From assembly GCF_900148495.1 (NCBI RefSeq), contig NZ_FTRU01000007.1, positions 310,001-374,000 on the forward strand: a DNA stretch of 64,000 nucleotides. The letters run 5' to 3'. The notes under the pieces were generated by a model, which saw only the letters and a list, made by a program, of their open reading frames with translations, was not told the origin of the DNA and did not search any database. Of the stretch, positions 1 through 7,716 are shown piece by piece. The DNA is from Negativibacillus massiliensis. GTDB lineage: Bacteria > Bacillota > Clostridia > Oscillospirales > Ruminococcaceae. Both the position numbers and the translations under genes were made by a program. How positions within the stretch are numbered: position 1 is the stretch's first letter; each line of letters opens with the position of its first letter.

Positions 1-1099
1 TGTCGCGGCGAACAATGACGCACTGGTTCTGTTCGATGTCCTTTGGACCGATCTCCAGACGCAGCGGAACACCCTTCATCTCGTACTGAGCAAACTTCCA
101 GCCTGGGGAGTTGTCGGAGATGTCGATGTCGGTGCGGAACTGTTTTGCAAGACGTTCTTTGACTTCCTGAGCCTTTTCGATAACGCCTTCTTTGTGCTGA
201 GCAACCGGGATAACAACTACCTGGATTGGAGCGATTGCAGGTGGCAGAACAAGGCCGTTGTCATCGCCGTGGGTCATGATGATACCGCCGATGAGACGGG
301 TGGAAACGCCCCAGGATGTCTGGTGTGGGGTCTGTGGTTTGTTTTCACGGTTCTGGAACTCGATCTCGAATGCTTTTGCAAAGTGATCGCCAAAGTAGTG
401 GGAAGTACCTGCCTGAAGGCTCTTGCCGTCGTGCATCATTGCTTCGATGGTGTAGGTAGCCTCAGCACCGGAGAATTTTTCGGAATCGGTCTTTTTGCCG
501 CGAACAACCGGCATAGCAAGCTGTTTCTCACAGAAATCAGCATAGATGTTCAGGATCATCTCGGTCTCGTCGATAGCCTCCTGAGCAGTCTCGTGCATGG
601 TGTGGCCTTCCTGCCAGAGGAACTCACGGGTGCGCAGGAATGGACGGGTGGTTTTTTCCCAACGAACAACGCTGCACCACTGGTTGTACAGTTTTGGCAG
701 GTCACGGTAGGATTTGATGATGTTTTTGTAGTGGTCGCAGAACAGGGTCTCGGAGGTTGGACGAACGCACAGACGTTCTTCCAGCTCTTCGGAACCGCCG
801 TAAGTAACCCATGCAACTTCCGGAGCAAAACCTTCTACGTGGTCTTTTTCCTTCTGGAGCAGGCTTTCTGGAATGAAGAGCGGCATAGCCACGTTCTGAT
901 GGCCGGTCTTTTTGAACTCAGCGTCCAGAATGTGCTGAATGTTTTCCCAGATCGCATAGCCGTATGGGCGAACGATCATGCAGCCTTTAACAGAAGAGTA
1001 GTCACACAGTTCTGCTTTTTTTACAATATCGGTATACCATTTTGCAAAGTCGACTTCCATCGAAGTGATGTCTTCGACCATTTTTTTGTTGTTTGCCAT
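1..1099 (-). CDS. proS: Prolyl-tRNA synthetase, partial (C-terminal end off the left edge)
   Basis: Class II aminoacyl-tRNA synthetase that charges tRNA-Pro in the cytoplasm. About 366 residues are visible. The class II motif 2 segment ([16 protein letters not shown]) lies near residue 153 and the motif 3-like [15 protein letters not shown] near residue 267. The N-terminus ([20 protein letters not shown]) matches the shorter archaeal/eukaryal-type ProRS, also common in Clostridia, rather than the long bacterial type with an editing insert. The start is set by an AGGAGGAC ribosome site about 8 bases upstream. A sigma-A promoter precedes it, with a short leader of about 60 bases, so there is no room for a T-box. 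The acpP gene lies upstream on the same strand but is separated by a terminator. Confidence 0.97.
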   Translation of the reverse strand, partial: MANNKKMVEDITSMEVDFAKWYTDIVKKAELCDYSSVKGCMIVRPYGYAIWENIQHILDAEFKKTGHQNVAMPLFIPESLLQKEKDHVEGFAPEVAWVTYGGSEELEERLCVRPTSETLFCDHYKNIIKSYRDLPKLYNQWCSVVRWEKTTRPFLRTREFLWQEGHTMHETAQEAIDETEMILNIYADFCEKQLAMPVVRGKKTDSEKFSGAEATYTIEAMMHDGKSLQAGTSHYFGDHFAKAFEIEFQNRENKPQTPHQTSWGVSTRLIGGIIMTHGDDNGLVLPPAIAPIQVVVIPVAQHKEGVIEKAQEVKERLAKQFRTDIDISDNSPGWKFAQYEMKGVPLRLEIGPKDIEQNQCVIVRRD

Positions 1100-1164
1100 G
1101 AAATATTGTCCTCCTTTATTTGATCCGCAAAGGGGATTTTGCCTGCGTAAAAGAATCTCATTTT

Positions 1165-1193
1165 ATTATATTACCTTCCCCACTGAAATTCAA
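1165..1193 (-). promoter_or_regulatory. Sigma-A promoter of proS
   Basis: On the minus strand, TTGAAT (1188-1193) and TATAAT (1165-1170) are separated by exactly 17 bases. Transcription should start near 1158, leaving a leader of about 60 bases before the proS start codon. Confidence 0.8.
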
Positions 1194-1316
1194 TAGAAAA
1201 GACCTGATGACGGCATTTTTGGGTGAATCCGCCATATTTTAAAAGGGGAAGCAAGAAGATTTTAGGCAAAGGCTGGGAATCGCGGAGACAGACGGGATAT
1301 GACCCATTTTGGGCAT

Positions 1317-1343
1317 GAAAAAAGGACCGGAAAAACCGGTCCT
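1317..1343 (-). terminator. Rho-independent terminator after acpP
   Basis: Perfect 8-bp stem (1323-1330 with 1336-1343), five-base loop, and a run of T on the minus strand (1317-1322). It lies about 40 bases beyond the acpP stop codon and separates that gene from proS. Confidence 0.9.
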
Positions 1344-1382
1344 AAAACACATGTTTTTGGGGGATCTCCCCGCTGGAAGTGA

Positions 1383-1619
1383 TTATTCAGCAGAGCGCTC
1401 CTCAATGTATTTGACGATATCGCCAACGGTTCTGAGGTTTTCGATGTCTTCATCCGGAATTTCGGTATCAAATTCTTCTTCCAGAGTCATAACCAGGTCT
1501 ACAATATCAAGGGAGTCAGCACCCAGGTCATCGATTACTTCAGAATCTTCGGTTACCTGCTCTTCGTCGAGGTCGAGCTGGTCGCAGAGAATCTTCTTTA
1601 CCTGTTCAAAAATATCCAT
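1383..1619 (-). CDS. acpP: Acyl carrier protein
   Basis: 78-residue acyl carrier protein, the phosphopantetheinylated carrier of type II fatty acid synthesis in the cytoplasm. The attachment site is Ser36 in [10 protein letters not shown]. The protein is very acidic and has the usual four-helix size. The start at 1619 ([10 protein letters not shown]) is chosen because an AGGAGGGAG ribosome site precedes it. The reading frame stays open 26 codons further upstream, but that extension does not resemble the family and would include the ribosome site. No fab genes lie next to it here; it appears to be a single-gene transcript ended by the terminator at 1317-1343. Confidence 0.96.
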   Translation of the reverse strand: MDIFEQVKKILCDQLDLDEEQVTEDSEVIDDLGADSLDIVDLVMTLEEEFDTEIPDEDIENLRTVGDIVKYIEERSAE

Positions 1620-1873
1620 TCTTCTCCCTCCTTTCTTCCAGATCAAAATTGGGTTTCCGTTTAAAATGTGTCTATCAATACTGTAAAACGGATGCAATAA
1701 GAAAAAACAAATGCTCTCTGTTGTATTCTGTATGAAAACAGCATAACAGATACTAGCTTATTTTTTATAGCATGGAATGAGAATGATGTCAATATCTATT
1801 TTGGCATATCCGGACAGATTTTCAAAACTGTTCAAACAATTCATGCTGGTTTTGGGGGTTTCTTCCCAAAATC

Positions 1874-1902
1874 TTGTCATCAGCGCTTTAGTGTGATATA
1901 GT
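1874..1902 (+). promoter_or_regulatory. Sigma-A promoter of aroE-aroK
   Basis: TTGTCA (1874-1879) and TATAGT (1897-1902) are 17 bases apart, with a TGN extended -10 (TGA at 1894-1896). The rest of the 1620-1873 gap between acpP and this promoter shows no gene; I see only AT-rich spacer there. Confidence 0.8.
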
Positions 1903-1956
1903 ATTTTTATCAATATGCAATGCATAAAAAAACTTTGGAAAAGGGATGAAACAACG

Positions 1957-2802
1957 ATGAAACAATTTGCGATTTTGGGATATCCGCTGGGACACAGCCT
2001 CTCGCCCCAGCTGCATAAAATGCTTGCGGAAGAACTTGGCGAGGAACTGAGCTACCATGTTTTTGAGATTTCTCCCGAAGAGTTTGACCAGAAAAAAGCT
2101 CTGCTTTTTTCTCTGGATGGATTTAACATCACCATCCCTTATAAGGTGCGGATCATGGATTCTCTGGATGAGTTAGACCAGAGCGCAAAAAATCATGGGG
2201 CGGTCAATACCGTTTCGATCAAAAATGGGCTGTCTGGCAAAACCAAAACGGGTTTTAACACCGACTGTGTGGGATTTGTCAAGACCATGGAGCAAAACGG
2301 TGTTTCTCTGTCGGGCAGGGTATGCCTGCTGGGTGCCGGCGGCGTTGGCAGAATGTTTGCAACCGAGTGTGCGCTGCGCGGCTGTGAGGTTGTGATCGCA
2401 GTGCGCCAGAAGAGCATGAAAGAGGCGCAGGAGCTTGCAGAACATATCCATGATATTTCCGGGGCAAAGGTAAGCGTTGCAGATATCGATACATTAGGTC
2501 AGGGCGATACCGGCAGATTCCAGCTTTTGATTAACGCTACCCCGGTTGGTATGTATCCAAAGACAGAGGCTTCTCCGGTGAAGGAAGAATTTTTATCCTG
2601 TGTCGATACCGTGTTTGACTGCATCTATAACCCAAAGGAAACTCTGCTGATGAAGCAGGCAAGCAAAGCCGGCTGTAAGACCATCGGCGGAATGGGAATG
2701 TTGGTTTGGCAGGCAGTAGCAGCGCAGGAAATCTGGTTTGGAAAGAAATTTACCTTTGAGCAGGTATCAAGGGTGATCGAGGCGATGCAGAATCTTCTGT
2801 AA
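1957..2802 (+). CDS. aroE: Shikimate dehydrogenase
   Basis: 281-residue NADPH-dependent shikimate dehydrogenase (3-dehydroshikimate to shikimate) of the aromatic amino acid pathway. Shikimate-binding SLSP is at residues 14-17. The catalytic Lys63 is in FNITIPYK and the partner Asp103 in NTD. The nucleotide-binding GAGGVG is at 126-131, and NATPVGMYP and the C-terminal GMGMLVWQA are intact. The frame opens 14 codons earlier at 1915, but the conserved N-terminus begins at 1957, so I use that start; its ribosome site (AAGGG) is weak. aroK follows 17 bases downstream, so the two are an operon under the promoter at 1874-1902. Confidence 0.96.
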   Translation: MKQFAILGYPLGHSLSPQLHKMLAEELGEELSYHVFEISPEEFDQKKALLFSLDGFNITIPYKVRIMDSLDELDQSAKNHGAVNTVSIKNGLSGKTKTGFNTDCVGFVKTMEQNGVSLSGRVCLLGAGGVGRMFATECALRGCEVVIAVRQKSMKEAQELAEHIHDISGAKVSVADIDTLGQGDTGRFQLLINATPVGMYPKTEASPVKEEFLSCVDTVFDCIYNPKETLLMKQASKAGCKTIGGMGMLVWQAVAAQEIWFGKKFTFEQVSRVIEAMQNLL

Positions 2803-2819
2803 AAGTGGGGAGGAAAACC

Positions 2820-3359
2820 ATGGCAAAACCGATGGTTAAAAAAGGAGTACAGCGCATCTTGCTGTGCGGATTTATGGGATGCGGCAAGACCAGCGTCGGA
2901 CAGGCGCTGTCCTTTCGGCTCAAGTGGGAATTTCTGGATACCGATGCGATGATCGAAAAGCGGGAGGGACGAAAGATCCCCGAAATTTTTGCTCAGGATG
3001 GGGAAGCAGCATTCCGTCAGATGGAGGCGCAGACCGCAGCCAGCTTAGGGCGGCGCAGAAATACCGTAATTTCCACTGGCGGCGGCTTTTTGATGCAGCC
3101 GGAGACAGTCAAGGCTTTGAGAGAAAACGGCGGCGGATTTGAAGCGATTGTATTTCTGGACTGCTCCTTTGAGACCTGCTATCGAAGGATTCAAACAAGC
3201 GACCGTCCGTTGGTGCGAAACAACACCAAAGAGGGGTTGGAAGAGATCTTCAATGCCCGACGGGAGAAATATCTTTCGGTAGCGGATGTGGTGATTCAAA
3301 ACGAAGGAATTATCAGCAGCACGGTAGAGGAAATCGTAGAGAATCTGGCGATTTTATAG
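2820..3359 (+). CDS. aroK: Shikimate kinase
   Basis: 179-residue ATP-dependent shikimate kinase, the next pathway step after AroE. The P-loop GFMGCGKTS is at residues 17-25, the metal/shikimate DTD at 40-42, and the shikimate-binding GGG at 87-89 within STGGGF. The lid region contains DRPLV. The ATG at 2820 is preferred to the in-frame GTG at 2805 because the GGGGAGG ribosome site (2807-2813) lies six bases before it. Co-transcribed with aroE. Confidence 0.96.
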   Translation: MAKPMVKKGVQRILLCGFMGCGKTSVGQALSFRLKWEFLDTDAMIEKREGRKIPEIFAQDGEAAFRQMEAQTAASLGRRRNTVISTGGGFLMQPETVKALRENGGGFEAIVFLDCSFETCYRRIQTSDRPLVRNNTKEGLEEIFNARREKYLSVADVVIQNEGIISSTVEEIVENLAIL

Positions 3360-3439
3360 GAGTGTGGGAGTGGATCGGAGACGCAGCGTTTGCTCAGGTA
3401 ATTGCATTTACCGCTTGGAGGAAAGGTGACACTTTTGCA

Positions 3440-4410
3440 AAAAACAAAAGTTTCCCTGTGGGCTTGTGCCGTGTGTTGAAGCTAGAATCCTACAGCATGC
3501 CATAGCGCGAAATCAGGCGCAGGCTCAGCCTGTGGGCTTACGCAGCCCACGCCCGCGCCAGCTTGAAGCTGGACACAATTTCGCGCTCTGATCTGGTGCG
3601 AAATTGTAGTTTCCGTACGCGGCGTTCACTCGTGTTAACACACTCGCTCGTTGGAGAATGGAGCAAAGCGACATTCTCGGGGACAATGACACGAAACTTT
3701 ATTTTTCCGCAATCTATAACATTGTCCTGCCCCCGCAGTGGTCTAACGACCACGCTCCCCCTCGTTTACCATGAAAGTTTCATGCTTCACCGGGGGAATC
3801 GAAGGGGGAACTCCCCCTTCTGTTGGAGGTCAAGGAACCAACAGGTTCCTTGTGAATCTTTGGTAGTTAAACGAAGTTTAACTTTTCTTCTATAAGAAAG
3901 TATCCCCGGGGTGCAGGGGCGGGGAGCTCCCTGCAAAAGAAACAGATTTGCTGAAAGTAAGTTAAAGACAAATAACATTTGGAATTATACTCCAAACAGC
4001 CTGCTTGCAAAAAACCGAAAATGTCCCTGTGGGCTTACGCAGCCCACCCCCGCGGATACTTTTCTTTTACGAGAAAAGTATCCAAAAGCGTATCAAAGAG
4101 GAAGTGTCCTCTTTGATATCTCCTCGGGGGGAAGTCTCCCCCACAGTCACTCCGTGACGTTCCCCCTCGTTTACCACGGAAGTTTGGTGCTTCACCGGGG
4201 GAATCGAAGGGGGAACTCCCCCTTCTGTTGGAAATCCAAAAACCAGGAGGTTTTTGGTGTATCTTTGCCTACTTTCTTTACATAAGAAAGTAGGCGCGGT
4301 GTGGAGCGCGTAGCTCCACAAAGGAAAAGGCTTGCTGAAACTTTAGTTTGAAGCAGAGTGTAAAGATAATATTTTGGCTTCTGTCCTTAAACAGCCTGCT
4401 TCCAAAAACA
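3440..4410. repeat. Gene-free hairpin array with two diverged repeat units
   Basis: No convincing coding sequence lies between aroK and the antiporter remnant. Instead there are at least 15 close inverted repeats, among them 3532-3550, 3576-3606, 3654-3678, 3738-3753, 3831-3852, 3866-3882, 3912-3935, 4029-4047, 4054-4083, 4091-4118, 4146-4158, 4236-4257, 4267-4295 and 4300-4320. Several have perfect 8-12 bp stems. Two units about 260 bases long are offset by 405 bases: 3784-3827 is identical to 4189-4232. Beyond that core the primary sequence differs while the stems persist (3831-3852 against 4236-4257). The hairpin GTGGGCT-TACGC-AGCCCAC also occurs twice (3532-3550, 4029-4047). Few stems are followed by T runs, so these are not ordinary terminators. 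Function unknown. Confidence 0.75.
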
Positions 4411-4442
4411 GATGATCTGTGTTAAAATACCTTCGGGAATGA

Positions 4443-5414
4443 AGTTCTCCCCTGGACGCATCCAAAAAGTGTCCAAAACCGCTTGAGATTCTGGGATATT
4501 TCCTGTTTGCTCCGCTGCTTTTGGGGCTCAGCCCGCTGGAAGGTGCTGTGATGGGTGCGGTGCTTGCTGCGGTGTCTCCGGCGGTGGTAGTTCCCCGCAT
4601 GGTTTCGATGATGGAAAACGGAATTGGAACCAATAAGAGCATCCCGCAGATGATTATGGCGGGCGCTTCCTGCGATGATATTTTTGTAATTGTGCTGTTT
4701 ACCACCTTTGCAGGGATGGCACAGAATGGAACCGGAACAGTAAACTGGATGGACTTTGTGAACATCCCAGTTTCCATCCTGCTGGGTATTGCACTGGGTG
4801 CCTTGGTTGGATTTTTGCTCAATCTGTTTTTCGAAGCAGCATATCGCAATAAGCGATATATCCGCAACAGCATGAAGGTGATCGTGATTCTGGGCGTGTC
4901 CTTCCTGCTGATGGCAGTGGAAAGCTGGCTTGAGGGCATCGTGGCAGTTTCCGGACTGCTTGCGGTGGTAAGCATGGCGTGTGTGGTCAAGATAAAATCG
5001 CCGGAATTTGTTACAAAGCGCCTTTCGGAAAAGTTTGGAAAGCTTTGGATTGCGGCGGAGGTCATCCTGTTTGTTCTGGTGGGTGCTGCGGTGGATATCC
5101 GCTATACCTTGGATGCAGGACTTGCTGCAGTGGGACTGATCTTCCTTTCGCTTATCTTCCGCTCGGTGGGCGTGCTGCTGTGTGTGGCAGCGACCAAACT
5201 CAGCTGGAAAGAACGTCTGTTCTGCGTGATTGCCTATCTGCCAAAGGCAACAGTACAGGCGGCAATGGGCTCGGTGCCGCTGGCAATGGGGCTTGCCTGT
5301 GGTCAGATGGTCCTTTCAGTAGCGGTGGTTGCAATCCTGATTACCGCACCACTGGGAGCAATCGGAATCGATGTCAGCTGCAAACGGCTGCTGGAAATAG
5401 AGAAGAAGTGTTGA
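4443..5414 (+). pseudogene. Cation/proton antiporter (CPA1-like), 5'-truncated
   Basis: The readable part (about 320 residues) is a polytopic membrane protein of the sodium/proton antiporter superfamily. It includes LAAVSPAVVVPRM and the paired-Asp membrane segment ASCDDIFVIVLFT, then about eight further hydrophobic segments to an intact C-terminus. Family members usually have about 390 residues. Here the first few transmembrane segments are missing: the frame begins after a stop at 4440-4442, with no ribosome site or ATG, directly after the hairpin array. The earliest possible start, a TTG at 4521, also has no Shine-Dalgarno sequence. I read it as a gene that lost its 5' end when the hairpin region arrived or rearranged. 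A short functional protein cannot be excluded. Confidence 0.75.
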
Positions 5415-5447
5415 AGATAAGCAATAAAGTTTGAGGAGTATTTCAAC

Positions 5448-5906
5448 ATGGAAATAGAAGTAAGAGTTTATACAAAAGAATTGATACAGGATGTACTCGA
5501 TTTTGAGGCTCGCCTTCGGAAAGAAGAAGATTTTTGGGGCTGGGAAATTGATGAAAAGTACATTGATTCTGTCAAAAAGAGTTTTGATGACCCTGCGTTT
5601 GATCACTCGTTATCCTTATTAGCATATGTGGATGATAAAGTAGTTGGCAGAATAGATTCGTCTATCATTGCCAGCCATTTTGACGGATCAAAAAAAGCAT
5701 ATTTGGATTGGATCTGTGTGATCAAAAGCTATCGACATTCTGGTGTGGCACAAAGAATGCTTTCTGAATTGATACAACGATTAAAAAGTCAGAATATAGA
5801 GACATTGATTGCATTAACGGCATCCAATGACGAGGCGCAGAGGTTTTATAGAAGTATTCCTAATTCAGAAATGAGAGATACTGGAATTTGGATTGATATT
5901 CAGTAG
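5448..5906 (+). CDS. GNAT family N-acetyltransferase
   Basis: 152-residue acetyl-CoA-dependent N-acetyltransferase of unknown substrate, probably cytoplasmic. The acetyl-CoA-binding motif A is seen as VIKSYRHSGVAQRMLSEL (R-x-x-G-x-A), after the beta-strand KAYLDWICV. The C-terminal ALTASNDEAQRFYRS is the usual GNAT tail helix. A GAGGAG ribosome site lies 10 bases upstream of the ATG. It sits 33 bases after the antiporter remnant and ends before a bidirectional terminator. Composition is more AT-rich than in aroE-aroK. The substrate could be a protein N-terminus, a polyamine or an antibiotic; nothing here decides. Confidence 0.85.
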   Translation: MEIEVRVYTKELIQDVLDFEARLRKEEDFWGWEIDEKYIDSVKKSFDDPAFDHSLSLLAYVDDKVVGRIDSSIIASHFDGSKKAYLDWICVIKSYRHSGVAQRMLSELIQRLKSQNIETLIALTASNDEAQRFYRSIPNSEMRDTGIWIDIQ

Positions 5907-5962
5907 TAGATGACGGATGAAATGGGCAAGAGATAGGATAGTTTTTTCGGCTTTATAAGCAC

Positions 5963-5991
5963 AAAAAAGCACCACGAAAGTGGTGCTTTTT
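5963..5991. terminator. Bidirectional terminator between GNAT gene and kinase
   Basis: Perfect 12-bp stem (5964-5975 with 5980-5991) around a GAAA loop, with A on the left arm and T on the right. It can end the plus-strand GNAT transcript and the minus-strand kinase transcript, whose stop codon is at 5996. Confidence 0.9.
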
Positions 5992-5995
5992 GCTT

Positions 5996-6574
5996 TTATT
6001 GAGGATATTTCGAAAAGAAAAGATCACACTTTTGCGGGATAGAAAAGGCAGAAAAATACGCCTCCTCCATCGGAATCCATCGTGTCTGGAAAATCTGTGC
6101 CATCTTTTCCCCGTTGCGGCAGGTGATGCGCTGGATCTGCTCTTGCGGGCAGACATCCAGAAAGATGGTCAAATCATAAAACGGGAAAAGGGACGGATGA
6201 CAGCAATAGGACCCTTCGACGATGACAAGATTGCCGGGCTTGACCATGACCGGTTCGGACAAAGTTTGTGTTTTGCAGTCAAATGGGCGATAGGAAAATG
6301 GCTGATTTTGCCGCAGGAAGGGAATGACCTCCGAAAGAAAGCGTTCCCGGTCAAAATTTCCGCCGGCCTGCTTTAAGCGTTCCGGGGTTCGCTGCTGTGG
6401 ACGAAGGAAAAAGTGGTCCAGATGGATGACCGAACAAGAAAGCTCCTGAGAAAGATTTTGGGCTAGTGTGGTCTTTCCAGCGCCGCATCTGCCGTCGATT
6501 GCGATGACCAAAGGGGCTTGGCCTTTTTGCAGTTTGTGAATCTTTTGCAGGATGGTAAAAACAGTCTGTTCCAT
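5996..6574 (-). CDS. Uridine kinase-like P-loop kinase
   Basis: 192-residue member of the uridine kinase/phosphoribulokinase P-loop family. The Walker A motif is DGRCGAGKTT near residue 28; HLDHFF (about residue 52) and VIVEGSYCCH (about residue 118) are the substrate-site and Walker B-like segments seen in Udk-like proteins. It is shorter than canonical Udk, and the true phosphate acceptor is unknown. The ATG lies three bases after the stop codon of the upstream transporter gene, so the two are an operon. A vitamin or nucleoside kinase working on a substrate brought in by the neighbouring ECF component is plausible but is inference. Confidence 0.82.
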   Translation of the reverse strand: MEQTVFTILQKIHKLQKGQAPLVIAIDGRCGAGKTTLAQNLSQELSCSVIHLDHFFLRPQQRTPERLKQAGGNFDRERFLSEVIPFLRQNQPFSYRPFDCKTQTLSEPVMVKPGNLVIVEGSYCCHPSLFPFYDLTIFLDVCPQEQIQRITCRNGEKMAQIFQTRWIPMEEAYFSAFSIPQKCDLFFSKYPQ

Positions 6575-6577
6575 ACA

Positions 6578-7135
6578 TTAACCTTTCACAGCCTGTGCTT
6601 TCTCCAGTGGGAGCAGTCCGCTGCGGGTGAGCGCTGCCATCAGTACCGGAATGAGAATCAGCTGGAGAATGATGCCAGGAATAGCGGTGAGGAGTGCACC
6701 TTCCAAAAACAGATGCCAGGTGAAAGCCTGTGAACCCACACCGGTGAGCAGAACGCGGACGATGCCCCAGATGATGCGGCCGCCGATCATGGCAATGATC
6801 AATGCCCGATAGACAGAGAGTGTATTTTTCTGGCGGGCAGCCTGATAGACAAGACCAACGATCAGGCCATAGGCGGCAAGTTCAAAGGTCATAGCAATGC
6901 CGGTCGGGAAGATAGGCGGCATACCAAAAATCATGCTGCGTACAAGCGGCAGACAAAGCCCGATCACAAAGCCATACTGCCAGCCGCAGATCAGTCCGCA
7001 GAGCAGGACAGGCAGATGCATGGGGAGCAGCATGTTTCCAATCTGAGGAATCTGGCCGGTGAAAAAGGGAAGAACAAATCCCAGCGCCAGAAACATGGCA
7101 GATAAGGTGAGCTTGATGGTTTTACTGTGTTTCAA
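6578..7135 (-). CDS. ECF transporter S component
   Basis: 185-residue hydrophobic protein with about six membrane segments, of the substrate-binding S subunits of energy-coupling-factor vitamin transporters. The N-terminal FLALGFVLPFFTGQIPQIGN, followed by a conserved LPMHLPVLLCG segment, is typical of an ECF S subfamily. No ATPase or EcfT gene is adjacent, so it would use the shared genomic ECF module. The GGAGGGA ribosome site is at about 7141-7147. A kinase gene is coupled downstream; a transporter plus a small-molecule kinase suggests salvage of a vitamin precursor or nucleoside. Substrate not determinable. Confidence 0.87.
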   Translation of the reverse strand: MKHSKTIKLTLSAMFLALGFVLPFFTGQIPQIGNMLLPMHLPVLLCGLICGWQYGFVIGLCLPLVRSMIFGMPPIFPTGIAMTFELAAYGLIVGLVYQAARQKNTLSVYRALIIAMIGGRIIWGIVRVLLTGVGSQAFTWHLFLEGALLTAIPGIILQLILIPVLMAALTRSGLLPLEKAQAVKG

Positions 7136-7179
7136 AAAAATCCCTCCATTTTTATCTTGCTGTATGCAATTGCTAATTC

Positions 7180-7208
7180 ATTATACCGTGAAACAGGATG
7201 GTTTACAA
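7180..7208 (-). promoter_or_regulatory. Sigma-A promoter of the ECF-kinase operon
   Basis: On the minus strand, TTGTAA (7203-7208) and TATAAT (7180-7185) are 17 bases apart. The leader is about 40 bases, too short for a typical vitamin riboswitch. Confidence 0.75.
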
Positions 7209-7253
7209 GAAGACACTTTTTTAGCACCAAGGGAAGAAAAGTTCACTGTCAGC

Positions 7254-7290
7254 AATAAAAAAACATCCGGCCTTTTTAGACCGGATGTTT
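7254..7290 (-). terminator. Terminator of the tRNA-Arg gene
   Basis: Ten-bp perfect stem (7261-7270 with 7281-7290) and a T run on the minus strand (7257-7263). It directly follows the tRNA 3' end at 7291, so it is the original terminator of that tRNA gene. Confidence 0.85.
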
Positions 7291-7334
7291 TGGCACCCCC
7301 AACAGGAATCGAACCTGTAACTAACCCTTAGGAG
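7291..7334 (-). other. attL: 3' portion of tRNA-Arg(CCU), ICE boundary
   Basis: Reading the minus strand, 7334 to 7291 gives the anticodon loop CTCCTAA, a T arm (ACAGG/CCTGT stem with TTCGATT loop), the acceptor 3' strand and an encoded CCA. The whole 3' half resembles E. coli argW. Upstream of the loop the sequence no longer pairs with the anticodon stem, and no D arm or acceptor 5' strand exists, so only the 3' half is present. An integrase gene follows directly. This is the pattern of integration into a tRNA 3' end: the intact tRNA should be at the element's far end, beyond 64 kb. Confidence 0.85.
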
Positions 7335-7675
7335 AAGCTCCGATACGACATCAGGAGATGCTATGTAGTGCTAAGAAATCCCGTAATTTCAAGGCTTTTT
7401 CACTGTTCCATATCTCATGAGATACTACCGTGTGATAGCCTGTACAAGGGGATTTTACCAGGTCTAATTGGCAAGTAATTAGCTGAGCATCTGAAAAATG
7501 GTGGCTGTTTTCAGTTCAAGTCTAACCTGCTGAGTACTGCCAAATGATACGAAATACAGCATAGTGATATGCCGTACAAATTCAAAGTGCAGATGCCCTT
7601 ATCTTACCGTTTGCTATATGTATTGTAACACGAAATCAGCATAATTTGTGTTACCAAATTCTAAATATGTACTGA
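7335..7675. other. ICE left-end non-coding region
   Basis: 340 bases between the attachment core and the integrase, without a gene. It holds weak direct repeats that could be integrase or excisionase arm sites: GTGTGATAGCCTGTAC-like at about 7430-7445 and GTGATATGCCGTAC at about 7564-7577, plus three GATAC words. The assignment as arm sites is inference from position. Confidence 0.4.
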
Positions 7676-7711
7676 AAAAGCAGACCCTCTCAAAAGAAAG
7701 GATCTGCCTTT
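7676..7711 (-). terminator. Terminator after the integrase gene
   Basis: GCAGATCC and GGGTCTGC-like arms (about 7680-7707), followed on the minus strand by a T run. It starts about 6 bases beyond the integrase stop codon. Confidence 0.65.
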
Positions 7712-7716
7712 TGATT

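Noticed and set aside
194-1123. 309-codon plus-strand frame opposite proS
   Set aside because: It is the reverse of the clear ProRS coding frame.
1100-1316. T-box riboswitch ahead of proS
   Set aside because: The promoter at 1165-1193 leaves a leader of only about 60 bases; no specifier stem or T-box word fits.
3563-4321. Small open frames across the hairpin array
   Set aside because: They have no ribosome sites, are rich in rare composition, and run through the hairpins on both strands.
3440-4410. CRISPR array or a string of terminators
   Set aside because: Repeats are not regularly spaced short direct repeats with unique spacers, and most stems lack a following T run.
7291-7365. Complete tRNA gene at the ICE edge
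   Set aside because: Upstream of the anticodon loop there is no pairing anticodon stem, D arm or acceptor strand; only the 3' half is present.
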